Assembly: GCF_008365275.1 (NCBI RefSeq)
Contig: NZ_CP043504.1
Location: forward strand, 620,001-684,000
Direction of reading: 5' to 3'
Origin: Protaetiibacter larvae
GTDB taxonomy: Bacteria; Actinomycetota; Actinomycetes; Actinomycetales; Microbacteriaceae
DNA length: 64,000 nt
Shown here: positions 63,399-64,000 of the stretch, piece by piece
How the letters are laid out: every line of letters starts with the position of its first letter
Numbering within the stretch: the stretch's first letter is position 1
Made by a program: the position numbers and the translations under genes
Notes under the pieces: model-generated
Seen by the model: the letters and a program-made list of their open reading frames with translations, nothing else
Databases searched by the model: none
Told to the model about the DNA's origin: nothing

Positions 63399-64000
63399 GT
63401 GACGTCCGCAACCCCCGTCCCGTCCGAGAACCCGTCGGGCTTCGCCCTCTGGGCCGTCTGGCGTCGTGATCCCGCCCGATCCGCCGCGAGCCTCGAAGCG
63501 CTCCCGGACGCGGTTGCCGAGATCGAGGCGTCCGGTGTGGTGCTGCGCGGCTTCTACGACGTGTCGGGGCTCCGTGCCGACGCGGACCTCATGGTGTGGC
63601 TGCACGGCGACACCGCGGAGGGGCTGCAGTCCGCCGTGCGCACCCTGCGCAGGGTTCCCGGAGTCGGGGCCCTGCTGCCCACCTGGAACGCGCTCGGCGT
63701 GCACCGCGAGGCCGAGTTCAGCCGGGCGCACGCGCCGAGCTTCCTGCGTGGCCTCCCGCCCAAGGGGTGGGTGACCGTGTACCCCTTCGTGCGCAGCTAC
63801 GACTGGTATCTGCTGCCCGAGGACGAGCGCCGCGGCATGCTCGCCGATCACGGCCGCAAGGGTTCCGAGTATCCGAGCGTGCAGGCCAACACGGTCGCGA
63901 GCTTCGCGCTCGGCGACTACGAGTGGCTGCTGGCGCTCGAGGCGGACGAGGTGGTGGACCTCGTCGACCTCATGCGGCACCTGCGCAACACGGAGGCGCG
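63399..64000 (+). CDS. hemQ: HemQ coproheme decarboxylase (3' end cut by window)
   Basis: The first 200 codons of a chlorite-dismutase-family protein: SGFALWAVWRRDP near residue 13, VVLRGFYDVSGLRADADLMV near 48, VTVYPFVRSYDWYLLPEDER (the YPxxRSxxWY loop, with the essential Tyr) and GMLADHGRKGSEYPSVQANT. HemQ turns iron-coproporphyrin III into haem b by two oxidative decarboxylations in Gram-positive bacteria. GTG at 63399 follows GGGGGAGG. The distal His/Tyr region past the window edge cannot be checked. Confidence 0.93.
   Translation, partial: MTSATPVPSENPSGFALWAVWRRDPARSAASLEALPDAVAEIEASGVVLRGFYDVSGLRADADLMVWLHGDTAEGLQSAVRTLRRVPGVGALLPTWNALGVHREAEFSRAHAPSFLRGLPPKGWVTVYPFVRSYDWYLLPEDERRGMLADHGRKGSEYPSVQANTVASFALGDYEWLLALEADEVVDLVDLMRHLRNTEA

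Overview
The window is the chromosomal replication-origin region of a high-GC actinobacterium. The gene order parA - rsmG - jag - yidC - yidD - rnpA - rpmH / dnaA - dnaN - gnd - recF - dciA (DUF721) - gyrB - gyrA - DUF3566 - tRNA-Ile - tRNA-Ala - ppiA - rhomboid - crgA - sortase - trpG - pknB...fhaA is the classic actinobacterial origin neighbourhood. The style of the genes (decarboxylating gnd between dnaN and recF, NucS, HemQ, DUF3662/FHA protein, class E sortase, GTG starts, ATGA/GTGA overlaps) and the palindromic intergenic repeats point to Microbacteriaceae (Micrococcales). The genus cannot be fixed from sequence reading alone.

Layout. (1) 1-4168, minus strand: segregation (parA, two perfect parS sites at 383 and 1853), RsmG, membrane-protein insertion (Jag, YidC, YidD), RNase P protein and L34. 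(2) 4169-15260, plus strand: dnaA, oriC with DnaA boxes, dnaN, gnd, recF, dciA, gyrB, gyrA and a DUF3566 membrane protein. (3) 15.3-22.97 kb: tRNA-Ile and tRNA-Ala, a GltS-type glutamate symporter, a quinone reductase, small membrane proteins, cyclophilin, a rhomboid-fold protein lacking both catalytic residues, CrgA, class E sortase and TrpG. (4) 22.98-31.76 kb, minus strand: the complete growth and division signalling operon fhaA-fhaB-pstP-rodA-pbpA-pknA-pknB. (5) 31.9-38.7 kb: tRNA-Leu, a HelD-type helicase, a RimK ligase with an RCK_C domain, a divergent retropepsin-like RimB protease and an SLC13 transporter with two RCK_C domains, then a PadR regulator. (6) 38.8-55.3 kb, accessory-looking: flavin monooxygenase, rhodanese, an srsABC-like type III polyketide (phenolic lipid) operon, HAD phosphatase, NucS, RlmN, ArsR/SRPBCC pair, MATE and MFS transporters with a divergent LacI regulator, an NAD-dependent epimerase, an M13 metallopeptidase and an SxxK serine hydrolase. 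(7) 55.5-64.0 kb: a large repeat-containing surface protein with an LALTG sorting signal, then haem synthesis genes hemA, hemE, cgoX/hemY and hemQ (cut by the window end), with three small envelope-type proteins between cgoX and hemQ.

The most notable unexplained structure is a set of palindromic intergenic repeats in at least three sequence families (A: TGATCGAGT...GTATCGAGATCA; B: 15-19 bp arms TGGCGCGGCTGGAGC; C: arms CGCAACTCAGGAGAAG), plus a weaker fourth. They sit between convergent genes, inside divergent promoter gaps and, in two cases, supply the stop codon of a neighbouring gene. No transposase is visible in the window. Other points of interest are the pseudo-rhomboid, the RimK-RCK / RimB / SLC13-RCK module, and the likely pairing of the class E sortase with the LALTG surface protein.
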